A DNA stretch of 64,000 bases. It comes from a virus. The notes under the pieces are model-generated. The model saw only the letters and a program-made list of their open reading frames with translations, was not told the DNA's origin and ran no database searches. Numbering within the stretch: the stretch's first letter is position 1; each line of letters starts with the position of its first letter. The stretch is taken from positions 1-64,000 of the IMG/VR virus record IMGVR_UViG_3300045970_000591. One strand, 5' to 3'. Below are positions 20,953 to 32,800 of this stretch, piece after piece. The position numbers and the translations under genes are program-made.

Positions 20953-23900
20953 TTACAGTATAGTTGGTGACGCTTTTAAAAACTCTGCCTCCGGAGTAGC
21001 AGAATACCATAGGCCACCCGCTGTATCAATATATACATCCCAATCGTCTGTATCCCAATCCAGCGTATCTAATGAGCCTACTATATCTCCGGCTGTATTC
21101 CATAAGGTTGTGTCTGTTCCTGCATAGCTAAATGCATCACCGGTTATCGAGTTTCTATAATATGTTCTGGTGCCATTGCTGCTAACAGCCTGCACATAGG
21201 TTATACATATAGGTAATATTTCTACTGTGCCTACCCGAGTTGCATCATAGTTTGCGAACCACCCCGTGCCGTATGATCCGCCCGGTGAGGTAAGAAGCCA
21301 TGCATTTACAGCAGCAGACATCAGCGGATCCACATCTGATACTGTTTCGTTGTATGGTGCAAGTGGGTAATATCTATTGTCTTGTCGGAGGACAGGCAAC
21401 TTGGTAATAACTTTAATCCACTTAATAGAGTCTGTAGATCTATCGTTTGCTGTTGCAGGTGCAGGTGTTGTATCATATGTATAACCCGGTGTCGGTATGA
21501 TATCCCACGCAATAGCATCCCACGGTGCTACGCCGGCTGCATCCCACACACCCGGTGCAAGAGGTTCACTATAGGATGGACCCATTGCAACCGTGATTTT
21601 AAACTTTGTTGTGTCAGACACCAAACATTCAGCTATATTAGTAACTGTATTAGTGCTTGTATAATCTCTTATTTGAGTATGGTAAGGTTTGACATCAGTT
21701 ATATAATCAATGATGTTGGTTATTTGGTCTGATATATACCATGCATCTTGCGACAGAGGCATATTGTTTTCTTTTATGTAAATGTAAGACGATTTAAAAA
21801 CCCAGTCTGGGTGATTCTGTTCACTCATTACATAGTTTATCATAGCAACAAATAATATATTCTGATCTACAATATATTTGTTTACAAACACTGTTGTCCT
21901 TAATGCAGATAATATTAGCCTTAGTTCAACGGATAATGCATAAACATTGTTGGTTGTATATATTGTATCTAACAGTGCTATTGCGCCTAACTCTTCGCCC
22001 ACTTTTTGCCAGCTTTGTGTAGATGATGTTGCAGATATTTCCTGAACATTATACAGTATATAACCTCTCGATGTTCCTGCGGTAACCTCTACAATATCAC
22101 CGGTTCGTAATAGGTTAGAAGATAATGCCACATCTGCGTCATATTGAGTGGCAAATACCTTTGTCGGTGTTACATTTTCGAATCCTGTCAGATACCACGT
22201 TGTATATTTCCAATATGTATTTGTTGTTAACCCGACATCAGTTGCCCAGTTTGCATTTAAGTCATATACAGGAATATGTTGCAATAATGCATTTGCTGAT
22301 TGAACAAATATTTTTCTTGCCGTTTGCAGTTTTACAAACATAGTTTGACGGGGTCGATAATCTATTCCATACCTTTCGTCCTCGCCCAGTGTAGTCGCCG
22401 GTACTGGTAAAACTTCTTTACCATTATATTCTATACTATCACTCCATTCGTTTGATATAGGCAGTTCCTTTGTATATCCGCATAAGCTGTCAACCATTTT
22501 ATTCCAGAATCTATCTGCTACAAAAGATCTTGTATCATTTTCTCGTATAAATGACCACTGTGTGTGCTTTTGATCATCGCGGTCAGTTAAATAATAGTTT
22601 ACAGAAACATTGTTACCTTGATATGATAATATTTCTGTTGCATTATAGAACATATACGAGTTATTATTTGCTGTCTGTTGTATAGGAGTAAAGTAAGAGA
22701 AATTCTGACTCTTAGGAGACAGCAGCATACCTGCAACATCAGTGGCAGTCATTGTTCTATTTTCTATATTTGGTTTAGTTGTAGTGTTTTTAACCCAGAA
22801 ATAATAATGTATCTCGGATATGTTTGTGAATTTATTTGTTGTCACTAACTGAACATAATCTGTGGTGCTCTTAGGTGTTCCTGCGCCAGCATAATCCGCA
22901 GGTGGCACAGAACTTTTCGTCCATTCATATATGCTGATAGCACTACCCGGCATAATGCTACCCCAATATTGTCTTCTATACAATAACGAATCAGTTGGTG
23001 TTTCATCTATTGCGATAGGTTGTTCATAATATACATACCTGACATCGCTTAAATCCCACCATAGTTTTCCTACCTGTTGTTCACCGAATATAATATTAGG
23101 GCTATATAATCTTGTATCTGCGCTGACATTATATCTTGCCGGATCTCTTAATAACATATACGATATGTTTTGTTTTGCTGTACCCGGTAATATGCCCTTA
23201 AATGGATCATATACTGGCAACTGTGATATTCTTGTTTCGACTACTCTATAAAATATTTGGGCATTTTCAAATAAAGATGTATTAATGAGTGCTTCTTGTT
23301 CTCTGTATTTTGTAAACACAATGCCATTGTAAGTAGACACATTCCACTTACCAGTCGGATTATCAATCCACACCTTATCACCACTAACAATGTGTGATGG
23401 TACAGAAATAGGCGCTGTGCTGAATCTCATAGATTTAAACATAAGTAGATTCGTAAACTCGGCGTATGTACCTATATCTGTTACAGTGAGTGGTATTCCG
23501 TTTATGTCAACTAAAGAATAACTATTATATGTAATAGAATCGGTATGAATATATTCTCCATTTGCGGAAAACATAATGGCATAATTCTTTGTTGCATCAA
23601 CTACACTACCGGTTATTGTTTGTAGGCATAGCATATTACCGAGGTCTGTAAAGTCTGTACCACTTGTTGAAAGTTGTGGTGTTATTGTTTCGCCCACAGG
23701 CAATAAAAGTAATAGATTATCAGCAGCATCACCCACTACGCTCCAAGATGTTACAACCGTGTCTGTTAGTTTATAAACACCCCAGTCTTCTGTGAATGTT
23801 TTTGCAACCCATAATGTATTATTTATTGTTGGATTAAAAACAGTTGTACCCCACTTGGATACAGTATTTGCTATATCAAAAGAACTGTAAACAACATCAT

Positions 23901-26900
23901 TGAAATTTACATACCCTGCATTAGGCAATGTATAATCTATTACTGGTGTGGTCGGGAATACCAAAGATATTAACGGATCTGTCGGTCTTTCAACCCATGT
24001 CTCTGTATCATCTATATCTATATCAACTATGTTTTCTGCACTTGTATCGTGCGTAATCTCACCCTGCCATACTGCATATAATACATCGGGATTACTCAAT
24101 ATAGTCGGCGTAATACTGATTGTCGGTGCAGAAGTGTATCCATAACCTACATCAGACATATCTACGCGAGATATTACTCCGGTTGAATCTAACACAACAT
24201 AAGCCTTTGCTTGCCTATAGCCTGTTATTGTGGTGTCGGGCATTCCTATTACTATGGTAGGTACTGTAGTATATCTTGTCACTGCATTGAAAATGTTGAT
24301 TTGCTTAACAGTGCCAACAGTGGATGCAACAAAGTTTAATCTTGCAATAACTACTTCGCCTGCATTTAGTTCAGGTGTTACAACAAACTCTGTTGATACT
24401 TTTTCCACTGTATTTCCAAAGTTGCCCATCTTCAGCGCCCACTCTTCGTACACCTCAATAGTTTCGTTACTTTGCACCTTTGTAGATCTGAATAACTTAT
24501 CAAAAGATTGCACGGTGCCTTTCTGTTTAATAGCGCCCTGATAAAACAAATACTGCACATCATCCTCGACTTGCAGATTGTTTAGATATTCCTTGTTTTC
24601 AAATCCTATTAGGTGTCTGCCTAAACTTTCTAAACTTGTATTATCTATTGTATGATCGGGGTCGTAATAATATCTCATTGCATCAACAATGGAATCATAG
24701 TTTGGTATCATTTGATTATCTATAATCAAATAGCCCGGTGCTTCCATTTTGCCATACCAGCCGTTACTTCTGAATCCAGTAAACCTTAATCTATGTTGGC
24801 GAGCACGTAACAACGGGTCATATATAACATCGCTGAAACTGGTAGAGTTGTCAAATATTAATATGTGTTCTGTTTCAGCAGCACTTACCTGTAAGAAATA
24901 AATACCGCCCGACGATAAATCAACCGGCGATACCTTAATGGATTTACCGTCCCGCTCTGTTGATGTTCTGTCGGCCGTTATTGCTACACCGTATTTGTCA
25001 AGTGTGCTATATATTCCGTTTGATACTGTTTCTGTAGCATTAGGATATCCTGCATCTACTACCAGTGTTGCAGAATTAGCAGCGGGGCTAAGTTGTATTG
25101 CTGCATCAGGTGCCCAGCTTGTGTTCAGCCAATATAAGAATTGTTTTGCCGAATATAACCAGTCACTTAATATATTTGTTTCTGGTGTTACTTCGTTGAA
25201 ACTCCATCCTTGTGTTTCTAAGTATGCACCCCACCCTATTAACAAATCAAATACCTGTTGTGCGTTATTCAATACAGTTCCGTAAGGCACTCTTGTTGAT
25301 GTGTTTTCTGAAACAGGTCTATGTGTTACTGATATTCCACCAGTAATAGGTAGGGCGCTAAGTTTTTGCCATGTGTCTATATTAAACTTGGTAACTGTTT
25401 GATCGACACGACTATAATAATATACTCCGTTATATCTTACTATCTCGCCCACGACATAGAAATCACCAGCAGTATATGTTTTATACGGTGCAGGAGTACC
25501 ACCGATTGTTACATCAAATGCTTGTGAATTAGATCTATCTAACACAATAAATTCTGCGTTTAATAAATCATATCCATACACAACAAACTTACCGTTTTCT
25601 AATGCGCGAATAATAACTCCACTATAGGAGTATGTCTTAATCGGCTGACCTTTATGCAGCACAACGGTGTAGTTATTTGAAGGTATAGATAGGCTGGTTG
25701 TTGATGCGCCCGGTGTGATAGATTCTATATATGCCGCGGTGGTATCTTTGTTTGTAAATCCTGCAAACTTATTTGCTAAATTCACATCAAGTGTTCTAAC
25801 TTTATTACCAAATGCAGATGTTACATCAATTCCTAAGAATAGCAACCTATCGCTTATCCAACGCTGATAACCAAATCGTAGTTGTATCACATTATCTATA
25901 TCTTCGCCGTGTGTATACTGAAACTTATTCTTTGGTCTCATCCAAGCAAATGTCGGATCTGCGTTAGTATATACATCATTCTGGACATATTGCCAGTCGG
26001 CGAAAGATTGCACAGGAGTATCAACCCCTGCTACCGTGAAGTTTCCATAACATATTTCGGTGCCTAATGTGTCCCACAACAGCTCGCCGAATCGTGCAGG
26101 TTTCATAATGAACAAGAATTCTTGCACACTAAACGCATATTCGGATGTTGCCATCCACGCTTGTTCGACTGGCCCACCATCGCCATACACCCAGTCGTTA
26201 TCAAACCCGTCAAACGGTGATTGAACACTTGCAATAGTTATACCAAATATATCTGCAATAGTTCTTATCTCGCCGGTTGCATCTACGGGTAGTATGCTGC
26301 TCAACCCGGGTCTCGCCCACAGCGGATTAGGTAGTGCATGTGTTGTTAACGCAGGATTGAATATAGCAGTCGGTCCTTGTTGAATAACACCGTGTTCTAT
26401 ATCTGTCCACATTCCAATATTAGTAGATGTATAGTTTGTGCCATACACAGTCACCCACCAACTAGGTTGATTTGTAAAACCTAACATCTCCCACGGATGT
26501 GTGTTAGGGCGAACAGTATCATAATAATATTGATATATACCTTTCCAGTTACCCGGTAAATATGCACCTGCACTGTTTATAGCAGACGAATAGTTATATG
26601 ATTTCCATTCTGATCCTAATACATAGTTTATATCGTTTGAGCGATAGTTTGCCCTGTTTTTAGCTGACCATTTATTTAGATAAGATTGAGTTATTTCTAA
26701 ATACTCATCTCTAGAATATCCCGTATCACGGAAAGCGCCGGGCTTCACATTTTCTAATCTTAACGGGCTAGAGTATTGGTTTCTGTATTTCGGTTGTAAC
26801 AGATTATATATTCTTTTCTCTAGTTCTAATAATAAGTCATCCCTATAATCGCCGTACGCTACTGTTTTAGATCCGTCGTGCCCTATAATAACATTAATAG

Positions 26901-29841
26901 GTGTTATGTATGATCTGTCAAGTTCTATATGAGGAATATATGTGCCATACGCGCCTACTTTTGTTGGAGTGGATGCAATATACGCGGGCAGTGCATCCTT
27001 ATATAGTATAATAGATACAGTCGATATTGTTGGATTTAATATATGTATGTTTATATCAGTGGCAGTGAATGTAACTGTATATTCTTCATCTATTAATAAT
27101 ATTCTTTCCTGCGACGATGTGTCATACACATACATAGCATTTTTAAAGTCAGTAAGATCTACTACTTCCGTGCCCGTTAATGATATAATGCCGGATATTG
27201 GCACCGATTTAGCAAGAGTAATAAAAGGAGTACCGTTTGCTAACATATACGAATATGCAAACGACTTAGAAAATTCTTTAGATATATTTACAGTCTTTAG
27301 TATCTCATCGACCCAAGAATTTATTGATATAGTGTTATTATGGTACTGAAGTGGGTCAAACTCTCTGTTAATAAGTTGCAATGCGGTGCTTAAATACTTA
27401 TTCTTAAACTTAGTATATTCATCTTGACTAAATCTAATGCCAGATATAATATCTAACTCCGGTGTAGATGAAATCAACATAGATTTAAGGGCCGGTGACA
27501 CATTTTGTAATATGTAGTTACCCAATGATACATTTTTATCGGAGTCCCTATAGTTTGTAGGTCCGCCAAATGCAGTGCCACTAAATGTGGGCTGATTTTC
27601 TATAATAGATGCAAAGTGTTTCGTTAAGTTGCTACCACTTATATAATATACTTCTTGCTGTGTTGGATTAGCTTCTAATGATTGTGGTATTTCAAAATAG
27701 CCAGTAGAGTTGTCGCTTAACAAATCGCGAGTATATGTTTGTAGTTCAACAATAGGTGCTACGGTCTGCGTAGTTAAAAATAGTGATGTTAGTTCCGTAG
27801 TTAAATCAACATATAAGGCACCGTTCACGTTTAGTATATATGTATCGGTATCTACGTCTGCTATAACTACCTCTGTGTCATTAATATGCACAGTAATATC
27901 GCCTACAGTGTTTCCTGCCTCATAGCCCAGTGGCGTAACACTTAACTTAAACTTAAACTCTGTACCATATCCTACTACATATCGATCTATTACTCTCTGT
28001 TTACTTTGACCAGCGAAAGTCTCACCCGACGACGGTACATTTGCGTTATATGGTGAATATAGATTCCACCCGTTTGACATAAAAGGTTTTTGTGTAGAGT
28101 TATAGTAATAATATCCCTCAATAGGTGTTAGTGCTGCACTGTATGTATATCTGTTTGTTAGGAGATTATTTTCGAATACAATATCTGATGCTTGACCTAA
28201 GGATGTATAAACGATTGGCAGATTCAATATAGGATCTGTGTATGCGCCCGATGTTGTATTTTCTTTATATGAAAATATTTTGCTGCCTGTAAACGAACTT
28301 GCAGGATATACTGTTGCATCGTCTAACGATATACCGTTATGATCATATAGTTGAAATAATGGTGGCTGATTAACTGTTGTCTTATCATTCACTGCTTGTG
28401 CCCATACAGTGCCGTTATAATACCATGTTTCACCTTTTTGTGCAGAATATTTATGAAGAGAATCTTTCGGTCCGTCTACTGTGACAAATACAATATCTCC
28501 GGTCATAATCGGTTCTGACCACGGGTCACCACCTAATACCTGATAAGGGGTAAATGTTACAACGCCTGCTGTAATGGTTGCAACAAATATAAAGTTACTC
28601 ATTGACAGATTACCTGCGTCCCATGTGTTAGGATCGTCCCACCCCGGGTCTCCAAGTAGACCGGGTAAATCACTATCCCAATAATCAACTGACGCAGTAT
28701 CGTTAAAGAAACAAACTAAATCACCTGTTGAAAATGTAATACCTAACGCCGCAATAACGCTCGCAGCATCAAGCCCGTTTATATCTTCGAATAATACAGG
28801 TGCATTGGCTAAGTTATTTGCTAAACCATATTGTATTTCTTGTCTAAACTGTGTTCCTGAGTTGTATAATATAAGGTCTGCACTAAACTGAATAATAGGA
28901 CGCACTGCCCTTGTGGCATTAAGTGGAAATGCGGCACCTATGGCATTTGTAGTCGCTGTGATAGCACCTATGTGAACCCATTTATTTGTTCTGGACCATG
29001 CATTTCTATCTGCTGAACCTCGCTCTATAGTTATATAATCTGTGTTGCCCGGTTGCGACTGAGTATCCCACGGGTTAGCATCCCATTTTGTATTATCTAT
29101 TATCCTACTTGTAACTAATGTTGTAGAAGAATCCCATGGCAAATATTCAAACAGTGTTCCAGATGTATAATCAGGAAATAGAGGAACCAATCTGATACCA
29201 CCTGTTAAGGTACTTGTACCCGGATACTCACGATATCCTACATTCTCAACAGTATATACATCCGGATATTTTACTGATCCTGCAAACTGTACTTGCATAC
29301 CTGTTGTTAGTGTTAGATTAAGTGGCGTTACGGCACCTAATAGGGCTGTATTAGCTGTAGTAAATGATGACCTCCCAATAACAAGCGTGTCTATTTCGTT
29401 GTCGGTCATGCCCACTATTTGTATTGTTTGCAGCCCGTGTTCAACCCAGAAATAGTTATTGTAGTTAATAAACATATCAACATCAATGGGCGGTGACCAG
29501 CTATAGTATTCTGTTTCAAATAATCTATCTTGATTTAATGTATTACCACCAACATAGTTTATTTTGTTTAACAGATCTTCATAAAAGAATATGTTAGACT
29601 TTGTGTTATCTGTATTCCGCGCAAACGCAGTCGCCTCGAGCTGCCACCATGTGCGGTTCTTGGTAGGTTCGGGCAAATAAAAATCTGTTACAGGGTTATG
29701 TTTATTAGGTACTCGACGACCCAAATATCCGTGTATACGATCGCTATCTTTTTTCGAAAATACCTGATCTACAGTAGCATCGAAAAACTTCTTCTCTGTT
29801 GTTGTTTGGAAAACTGCTGGCAGTTTCTTTATCATTTGCAT
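20953..29841 (-). CDS. Giant virion structural protein (2,962 aa), probably baseplate/tail periphery
   Basis: The protein starts MQMIKKLPAVFQTTTEKKFFD and is a long chain of strand-rich modules with many aromatic residues (for example NYFWVEHG, WVDNPT-type turns, repeated YYY and WY motifs). No coiled coil or transmembrane segment is seen. In T4 the gene after 6 is 7, a large baseplate wedge protein, so position and size suggest a gp7-like or fused wedge/periphery role. I did not see residue-level homology to T4 gp7. A CATAAATA late box lies 31 bases upstream. It is 13.9% of the window. Confidence 0.7.
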   Translation of the reverse strand: MQMIKKLPAVFQTTTEKKFFDATVDQVFSKKDSDRIHGYLGRRVPNKHNPVTDFYLPEPTKNRTWWQLEATAFARNTDNTKSNIFFYEDLLNKINYVGGNTLNQDRLFETEYYSWSPPIDVDMFINYNNYFWVEHGLQTIQIVGMTDNEIDTLVIGRSSFTTANTALLGAVTPLNLTLTTGMQVQFAGSVKYPDVYTVENVGYREYPGTSTLTGGIRLVPLFPDYTSGTLFEYLPWDSSTTLVTSRIIDNTKWDANPWDTQSQPGNTDYITIERGSADRNAWSRTNKWVHIGAITATTNAIGAAFPLNATRAVRPIIQFSADLILYNSGTQFRQEIQYGLANNLANAPVLFEDINGLDAASVIAALGITFSTGDLVCFFNDTASVDYWDSDLPGLLGDPGWDDPNTWDAGNLSMSNFIFVATITAGVVTFTPYQVLGGDPWSEPIMTGDIVFVTVDGPKDSLHKYSAQKGETWYYNGTVWAQAVNDKTTVNQPPLFQLYDHNGISLDDATVYPASSFTGSKIFSYKENTTSGAYTDPILNLPIVYTSLGQASDIVFENNLLTNRYTYSAALTPIEGYYYYNSTQKPFMSNGWNLYSPYNANVPSSGETFAGQSKQRVIDRYVVGYGTEFKFKLSVTPLGYEAGNTVGDITVHINDTEVVIADVDTDTYILNVNGALYVDLTTELTSLFLTTQTVAPIVELQTYTRDLLSDNSTGYFEIPQSLEANPTQQEVYYISGSNLTKHFASIIENQPTFSGTAFGGPTNYRDSDKNVSLGNYILQNVSPALKSMLISSTPELDIISGIRFSQDEYTKFKNKYLSTALQLINREFDPLQYHNNTISINSWVDEILKTVNISKEFSKSFAYSYMLANGTPFITLAKSVPISGIISLTGTEVVDLTDFKNAMYVYDTSSQERILLIDEEYTVTFTATDINIHILNPTISTVSIILYKDALPAYIASTPTKVGAYGTYIPHIELDRSYITPINVIIGHDGSKTVAYGDYRDDLLLELEKRIYNLLQPKYRNQYSSPLRLENVKPGAFRDTGYSRDEYLEITQSYLNKWSAKNRANYRSNDINYVLGSEWKSYNYSSAINSAGAYLPGNWKGIYQYYYDTVRPNTHPWEMLGFTNQPSWWVTVYGTNYTSTNIGMWTDIEHGVIQQGPTAIFNPALTTHALPNPLWARPGLSSILPVDATGEIRTIADIFGITIASVQSPFDGFDNDWVYGDGGPVEQAWMATSEYAFSVQEFLFIMKPARFGELLWDTLGTEICYGNFTVAGVDTPVQSFADWQYVQNDVYTNADPTFAWMRPKNKFQYTHGEDIDNVIQLRFGYQRWISDRLLFLGIDVTSAFGNKVRTLDVNLANKFAGFTNKDTTAAYIESITPGASTTSLSIPSNNYTVVLHKGQPIKTYSYSGVIIRALENGKFVVYGYDLLNAEFIVLDRSNSQAFDVTIGGTPAPYKTYTAGDFYVVGEIVRYNGVYYYSRVDQTVTKFNIDTWQKLSALPITGGISVTHRPVSENTSTRVPYGTVLNNAQQVFDLLIGWGAYLETQGWSFNEVTPETNILSDWLYSAKQFLYWLNTSWAPDAAIQLSPAANSATLVVDAGYPNATETVSNGIYSTLDKYGVAITADRTSTERDGKSIKVSPVDLSSGGIYFLQVSAAETEHILIFDNSTSFSDVIYDPLLRARQHRLRFTGFRSNGWYGKMEAPGYLIIDNQMIPNYDSIVDAMRYYYDPDHTIDNTSLESLGRHLIGFENKEYLNNLQVEDDVQYLFYQGAIKQKGTVQSFDKLFRSTKVQSNETIEVYEEWALKMGNFGNTVEKVSTEFVVTPELNAGEVVIARLNFVASTVGTVKQINIFNAVTRYTTVPTIVIGMPDTTITGYRQAKAYVVLDSTGVISRVDMSDVGYGYTSAPTISITPTILSNPDVLYAVWQGEITHDTSAENIVDIDIDDTETWVERPTDPLISLVFPTTPVIDYTLPNAGYVNFNDVVYSSFDIANTVSKWGTTVFNPTINNTLWVAKTFTEDWGVYKLTDTVVTSWSVVGDAADNLLLLLPVGETITPQLSTSGTDFTDLGNMLCLQTITGSVVDATKNYAIMFSANGEYIHTDSITYNSYSLVDINGIPLTVTDIGTYAEFTNLLMFKSMRFSTAPISVPSHIVSGDKVWIDNPTGKWNVSTYNGIVFTKYREQEALINTSLFENAQIFYRVVETRISQLPVYDPFKGILPGTAKQNISYMLLRDPARYNVSADTRLYSPNIIFGEQQVGKLWWDLSDVRYVYYEQPIAIDETPTDSLLYRRQYWGSIMPGSAISIYEWTKSSVPPADYAGAGTPKSTTDYVQLVTTNKFTNISEIHYYFWVKNTTTKPNIENRTMTATDVAGMLLSPKSQNFSYFTPIQQTANNNSYMFYNATEILSYQGNNVSVNYYLTDRDDQKHTQWSFIRENDTRSFVADRFWNKMVDSLCGYTKELPISNEWSDSIEYNGKEVLPVPATTLGEDERYGIDYRPRQTMFVKLQTARKIFVQSANALLQHIPVYDLNANWATDVGLTTNTYWKYTTWYLTGFENVTPTKVFATQYDADVALSSNLLRTGDIVEVTAGTSRGYILYNVQEISATSSTQSWQKVGEELGAIALLDTIYTTNNVYALSVELRLILSALRTTVFVNKYIVDQNILFVAMINYVMSEQNHPDWVFKSSYIYIKENNMPLSQDAWYISDQITNIIDYITDVKPYHTQIRDYTSTNTVTNIAECLVSDTTKFKITVAMGPSYSEPLAPGVWDAAGVAPWDAIAWDIIPTPGYTYDTTPAPATANDRSTDSIKWIKVITKLPVLRQDNRYYPLAPYNETVSDVDPLMSAAVNAWLLTSPGGSYGTGWFANYDATRVGTVEILPICITYVQAVSSNGTRTYYRNSITGDAFSYAGTDTTLWNTAGDIVGSLDTLDWDTDDWDVYIDTAGGLWYSATPEAEFLKASPTIL

Positions 29842-29872
29842 TATGTATGGTCCAGTTTATATCTATCTTATG

Positions 29873-29880
29873 TATTTATG
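29873..29880 (-). promoter_or_regulatory. Late promoter CATAAATA for the giant structural gene
   Basis: CATAAATA lies 31 bases upstream of the ATG at 29841 on the minus strand. A C at the first position also occurs at 49618 and 62161. Confidence 0.5.
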
Positions 29881-29898
29881 CTATATGAAAATACCATA

Positions 29899-32800
29899 TT
29901 ATATCCGCAAGTTAGCATTGGTAAGATTTGATATAAGCTGCACATTATTTACTGTAGCAGTCGACATAAACAGTTGATTAGCACTTGCTGCAATCTCAAA
30001 TAAGTTACCAAACTGCGATCCCGCATTAGACGGCACAATCACAACAGAACTAATAAGTCTCGATAGTTGTTGATGTATAAATGCTGCTAATTCTGTGTAG
30101 AAGAATTTTTCACCAAAATCCCAGTTCCTTATATCAAAATAAGCATCAATGGCATCCACTACGCGAGTTTTAATTTCGTTATCGCTTACGCTCGTTGATG
30201 GCGATTTAACTACCTTGAATGTGCATTGCAATTCTGTTGCCGCCTGTGGGCCAAATAATATTTTGAATTCACCCGAGTTCCATATCATAGAATCACTAAC
30301 CATTTTATATTGTTCTAAGTCTTGGAACTGAATTCTTAATTCTTCAGTAGTAGGAGCAGCAGGCAATGTCGACAAACTACCTGCAACATTCTTCCATATT
30401 AACATATCTCTATAATAGCTATTTGTTATGGCAATCATATCTATGATATTTGTAACGGCAGGATCTATTCTTTGGTCGATAGGTGCATAATGATTCCACT
30501 TATAATATAATGGGAGTTGATTTACCGCAAGCATGTTTTGTGTAAATATCTTTCCATTTTTATCATAGTATCTTGTATCTTTTACCTTTGTGATCTTACC
30601 TGACGGATAAGTTCCTGTATCGGGGTTATATGCAAACTCAAATGTATAAAATTCGCCATAGCCGGGTTTTGCTCCATTTATAAGGAATGTTTTACTTATG
30701 AAACTGTTATTAACGATATACAGTTTATTTGTCATAGGACTATTGTAGAAGAAATCATTTAATGCATCTGCTATATTATCTAACTGTGATATGATAGGAA
30801 TAAGCATCAAATCGTAGTTATCCAAATATACAACGGGTGGCACAACACCTGATGATGTTGTTATTGAGGGGCCGGAATCAGATATGTTAGTTGACGACGG
30901 GGCGAACGGAAAGTCTACTGTCATTGTGCCTGTAAATGGCGGTATTGGATCTGCCGGCGGTGCAGGTTGTGCCGGCACAAGTTCCATGTTCCATCTTGCT
31001 ATCCACGGTCTTGTGCTTTGATAACCGGTCACTTCGTTTGTATAATATTCGAATACAACTCTATTATCGGCGCCGACGATTTTATCAAACCCTGTAGGGT
31101 CATCAGCTATACCATCATTGTTATTATCTATCAAGGATACTTCTACTTTTGACGAATCAACATATCCGTCGTCTTGTAAAAATATATCAGTTATATTAAA
31201 GTTTACAGCAGTGCTTAAAAATGCAGTAGACGGAGTAATAACCGAATCTATATTATTATCTACGGTGCTATTTGTGTTTACATACGGCATGATTTGAATA
31301 ATATCTTGTAATGCTTGCCCTGTTGTACTATCAACCACAATCTGGTTAGGTTCCCAATAAAACCGAGTATCTTTGTATGACTCGAAAACGTATGATCTAC
31401 CGCGTGCAGTTATATCGTATACCGAGGTTGTTAAGGTTACCGAAGTTATATTAACAAAAACTAACCCACCCGAATCAGCGTTCCAGTTTGATACGTACGA
31501 TGATATAGATGGTGCAGGGTACACAAATGCGTTGTTATATGCAGGAGATACAGACATACTGGTAGATGTATTCCACGTATCTGATATTAAATCGTAGTAC
31601 ATCCAAAAAGACATGCCTGCAGATATACGAGCATTAATGTTTATTCTTTCATCCGAAGTAAGTGTTGATCTAAATGCAGGACATATTTTTACTGCTTGGT
31701 TATTATCAGGTACTTCTGCACCTAACTCAACAGAACCCACAGTAGCATATGCTGCCGACGGATCAAGCACAAGCAACTCGCCTGCCTGAAGTACATGGAT
31801 TACAGGAACACTAACCTTAGGAGAAATACCGTTCCATACATGAGTGGTAGGGTCAACGCTTGCAAACTCAACAGCGGCACCGTCTTTTATAAATCCCCAC
31901 GGATTACTTGGTAAAGAGTTAATAAGAAGAGTATAGTCAGCTGATGCAAAATCACTACCAAAATATCCTGTGTCGTTTTTAAACTTTGTAGGTGCAGTTT
32001 TCCAATATAAGTGATCGGGGTTAGATGCAAGGTCGAGCATAGAGTATCCCAATGGTTGCACCTTAGCTTCAAACTGTGTTAGATATTCATCATAGAAGAA
32101 TGTTGAAGCTTTTTTATCTCGTAACATTTCTTGTATTGTGTCTATTATTGTTGTTGCTATTGTACCTTGATTTCCAGCATCCGATGTTAAACTTTGCAGT
32201 ATGTTTTGATCGTCTCTATACAATGCACCGTCTTGACCCAATATAGTTAAATCTTTATGGAACCCCGTAGGATCATTTAAGTCAATATACCTGCTTTGGC
32301 CACTGTATGTTCTGTCAAGTGCCTGCACTTTAAGAAGTTGATTTCCATACACCAACGGTAATACATTATAGTCGCTGCCATTTACCATTCGGGACTGTGT
32401 AGAAAATACCTCAGGGGCACGAAGCTTTATCTGTTCGTCTGTTTCTGACGCTGCTGCATTACCTATTGTCTGTTCTAAGTTGAACACCACTGACATTGTG
32501 TATCTTTGGCCATCCACACCTACATAAGGAATAGATAGCTGTAATCCACGGGCGTTGTCTGGCCTAATAATGATTGCTTGATTTGCACTTGTGCGAACCC
32601 ATGTTCTAAACAGTCCAGTAGGTACGTTACCAAAGTTACCGTCAGCAAACCTAATAGTAACCGTGTCGTTTGCACCAGTTATAACATCAAATACATTTCT
32701 CTGTGAAAAGTGTATGCTATTGTAAATAATGTTTTCACCCGACAGAGCAGGCACTTTAATCCATTTGTTTATAACATTACCTGATTGATCTGTTTCCTGT

